DNA from: Variovorax ginsengisoli | Lineage (GTDB): Bacteria; Pseudomonadota; Gammaproteobacteria; Burkholderiales; Burkholderiaceae_C | DNA length: 34,634 nucleotides | Assembly: GCF_030486595.1 (NCBI RefSeq) | Contig: NZ_JAUJZH010000051.1 | Span: forward strand, 1-34,634 | Reading direction: 5' to 3' | Shown: one piece after another, positions 33,661-34,634 of the stretch | How positions within the stretch are numbered: position 1 is the first letter of the stretch | Layout: every line of letters starts with the position of its first letter | The notes under the pieces: generated by a model | What the model was told of the DNA's origin: nothing | The model's input: the letters and a program-made list of their open reading frames with translations, nothing else | Database searches by the model: none | Made by a program: the position numbers and the translations under genes

Positions 33661-33680
33661 TCTGTGCGCTAGCACACCAA
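33661..33680. promoter_or_regulatory. TCTGTGCG-type operator (site 5), upstream of acs
   Basis: TCTGTGCGCTAGCACACCAA. The arm facing acs is perfect and the distal arm is partly degenerate (CRP-style TGTGC-GCTAGC-ACACC). At the 19-base spacing seen for the phasins, the minus-strand hexamer is CAGGGT (33636-33641), a poor -10 that keeps only the A2 and T6 positions. This would give a 63-base leader. Confidence 0.58.
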
Positions 33681-33751
33681 CGGGGGATTCCTCGGCGCCA
33701 CGGAGAACTCGAACGAGCTCTTCGACCCCTCCGGGGCGGACGGTTCGTCCC

Positions 33752-33771
33752 AATGTGCGGTGACGCACGGA
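33752..33771. promoter_or_regulatory. weaker related palindrome (site 7)
   Basis: AATGTGCGGTGACGCACGGA contains TGTGCG-GTGA-CGCAC with the same 4-base centre as the shared operator, 72 bases beyond site 5. It may be an auxiliary site for acs or belong to the small gene at 33857. The flanking TC/GA bases are not conserved. Confidence 0.35.
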
Positions 33772-33856
33772 CCGGGACTACCGAGCAGGCGCATCCTTCT
33801 GGCTCATATGCGCGCGCAAAAAGAGACGCCGCAATTGAGCAACGTAAAGGATGACC

Positions 33857-34117
33857 ATGCCTATGCAACTGCTCCAGCGCCTATGTTGCGCTCGACTTCC
33901 CATGAACATTGACGCCGACGACGACATCGAGAAATGTGCCGTGCTTTTCACGGCCAAACTGATAGAAGCGGATATTCCTCCTGCGTCGAATCGACGGGGC
34001 GCGCGTACTTATTCGGGGCATGCCACGGTGATGCGCGTGACGGAATCCGGCAAGACAGCATCTGCAACACGGCCTGCGAGTGCTGGAAAGTACGACAAAC
34101 CAAGCCCCCCCTGCTGA
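33857..34117 (+). CDS. possible small hypothetical protein
   Basis: An 86-residue frame. Three ATGs lie close together; the one at 33857 has AAAGG six bases upstream. The first half (MPMQLLQRLCCARLPMNIDA, DDDIEKCAVLFTAKLIEADI) reads like protein. The second half (SATRPASAGKYDKPSPPC) does not, so the frame may be a remnant with a shift near 34000. No family recognised. Confidence 0.35.
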   Translation: MPMQLLQRLCCARLPMNIDADDDIEKCAVLFTAKLIEADIPPASNRRGARTYSGHATVMRVTESGKTASATRPASAGKYDKPSPPC

Positions 34118-34520
34118 AAACGGCCGTGGAGCGCCGCAGCAATCCTAACGATTCTCGGGCTTGCGGCGCAGCGGCAAGTTGTTCGTTCTCCACTAACTCA
34201 TTGTGCGTCGTGGAGGAAATCCTGCTCTCATGGGAGGGTCGAGCGCGTCAGCTTGCAGAACCGGGACAAGCGAACTGGGTGCTCGATCTCCCCCTCCCTA
34301 AGACGGCATGGTCGCGCCGTCAGTTCGCCCCGGTCGAGCTCTTCCCTCTGTAGCCACGCCGCCGTCGGCTGCCGCATGGACCACGCCTGGGTTCAGAGTT
34401 AAGTGAGAAAAGTTCAGAGTTAGCTGAGAACCTGTCGATGCTCTCTCAACCTTGATCCCGGCCTCCATGTAGATCAACAACTTAGGCAACTTCGGTTCGC
34501 GGCGACTTGAATCCCGCATT
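34118..34520. other. about 400 bases without a recognisable gene
   Basis: Frames on both strands lack a family-like pattern. The stretch contains a pair of 21-base direct repeats (34391-34432) and leads into the IS5-type element at the right edge. Confidence 0.4.
34391..34432. repeat. two 21-base tandem direct repeats
   Basis: The units at 34391-34411 and 34412-34432 agree in 17 of 21 positions, starting GTTCAGAGTTA in both. Tandem or near-tandem short repeats of this style occur at the ends of IS21-type elements, but no istA/istB gene is next to it. It may be an orphan element end. Confidence 0.5.
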
Positions 34521-34525
34521 CATCT

Positions 34526-34634
34526 AAGAACTTATCCGTAAATAGGTAAACTATCGATCCGAGCCGCATTGGGCGCGGCGATGGATCGAGATCTTGGCGA
34601 AACGTGTTGAGTCGTGGGTGGTGACCGATGAGTT
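34526..34634 (+). mobile_element. IS5-family insertion sequence, left end, cut by window edge
   Basis: Terminal-type sequence AGAACTTATCCGTAAATAGG (34528-34547) is followed by a transposase start. Comparable text occurs once more at 19691. The rest of the element lies beyond the window. It is a different subgroup from the IS5 fragment at 21843-22265. Confidence 0.5.
34594..34634 (+). CDS. IS5-family transposase, N-terminal fragment cut by window edge
   Basis: From a TTG at 34594 the frame reads (M)AKRVESWVVTDEF, matching the start of a subgroup of IS5 transposases (AKRV.SW.VTD.FW..VEPLIP). Only 13 full codons are inside the window. No in-frame ATG is available nearby, so the start codon is uncertain. 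Confidence 0.5.
   Translation, partial: MAKRVESWVVTDE

Overview
The window is GC-rich DNA from what looks like a betaproteobacterium of the order Burkholderiales, with a Comamonadaceae (Variovorax/Polaromonas-like) flavour. I infer this from codon use, the acs-DUF485-actP acetate operon, two phasins, a DUF3494/OmpA pair and the style of the Crp/Fnr paralogues. No tRNA, rRNA or CRISPR array was seen. Both ends run into insertion sequences (IS630 family on the left, IS5 family on the right). The stretch between is a mosaic of intact genes and decayed ones.

Layout. 1-8.3 kb: an IS630 end has cut into a monooxygenase gene. It is followed by an intact beta-carbonic anhydrase, a cytoplasmic DsbA-like protein and an LtrA-family membrane protein. 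Then come remnants of a Fis-type regulator, a Clp ATPase, two IS110 transposases and a NarL-type receiver. 8.3-16 kb: a divergent pair of units. On the minus strand lie a DUF3494 (ice-binding-like) lipoprotein and an OmpA-like barrel protein. On the plus strand lies a 1635-residue soluble sensor that carries a multi-PAS array, histidine kinase, receiver, HPt, second receiver and LuxR-type DNA-binding domain in one chain. 16-19.6 kb: a short-chain dehydrogenase remnant, then a tight three-gene operon of a small helical protein, a KaiC-like double ATPase and a hybrid histidine kinase. 19.6-25 kb: a sparse, decaying zone with a broken SRAP (YedK/HMCES) gene, an IS5 remnant, a glycosyltransferase remnant, several small hypotheticals and an HU-type protein. 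25-33.9 kb: DUF1003 protein, Crp/Fnr regulator 1, two convergent phasins, Crp/Fnr regulator 2, two overlapping hypotheticals and the acs-DUF485-actP operon.

The most interesting signal is a shared palindrome, TCTGTGCG-N4-CGCACAGA (CRP-like TGTGC-N6-GCACA). It recurs upstream of crp1, phasin 1, phasin 2/crp2 and acs. At both phasin genes it sits exactly 19 bases upstream of a TATAAA -10 box, which centres it at -41.5, the classic class II activator position. This suggests an acetate-to-polyhydroxyalkanoate regulon run by one or both local Crp/Fnr proteins. The second notable item is the single-chain phosphorelay, whose DNA-binding output could act on the divergent DUF3494/OmpA genes. Several frameshifts in the pseudogenes are single-base losses, so assembly error is a real alternative for some of them.
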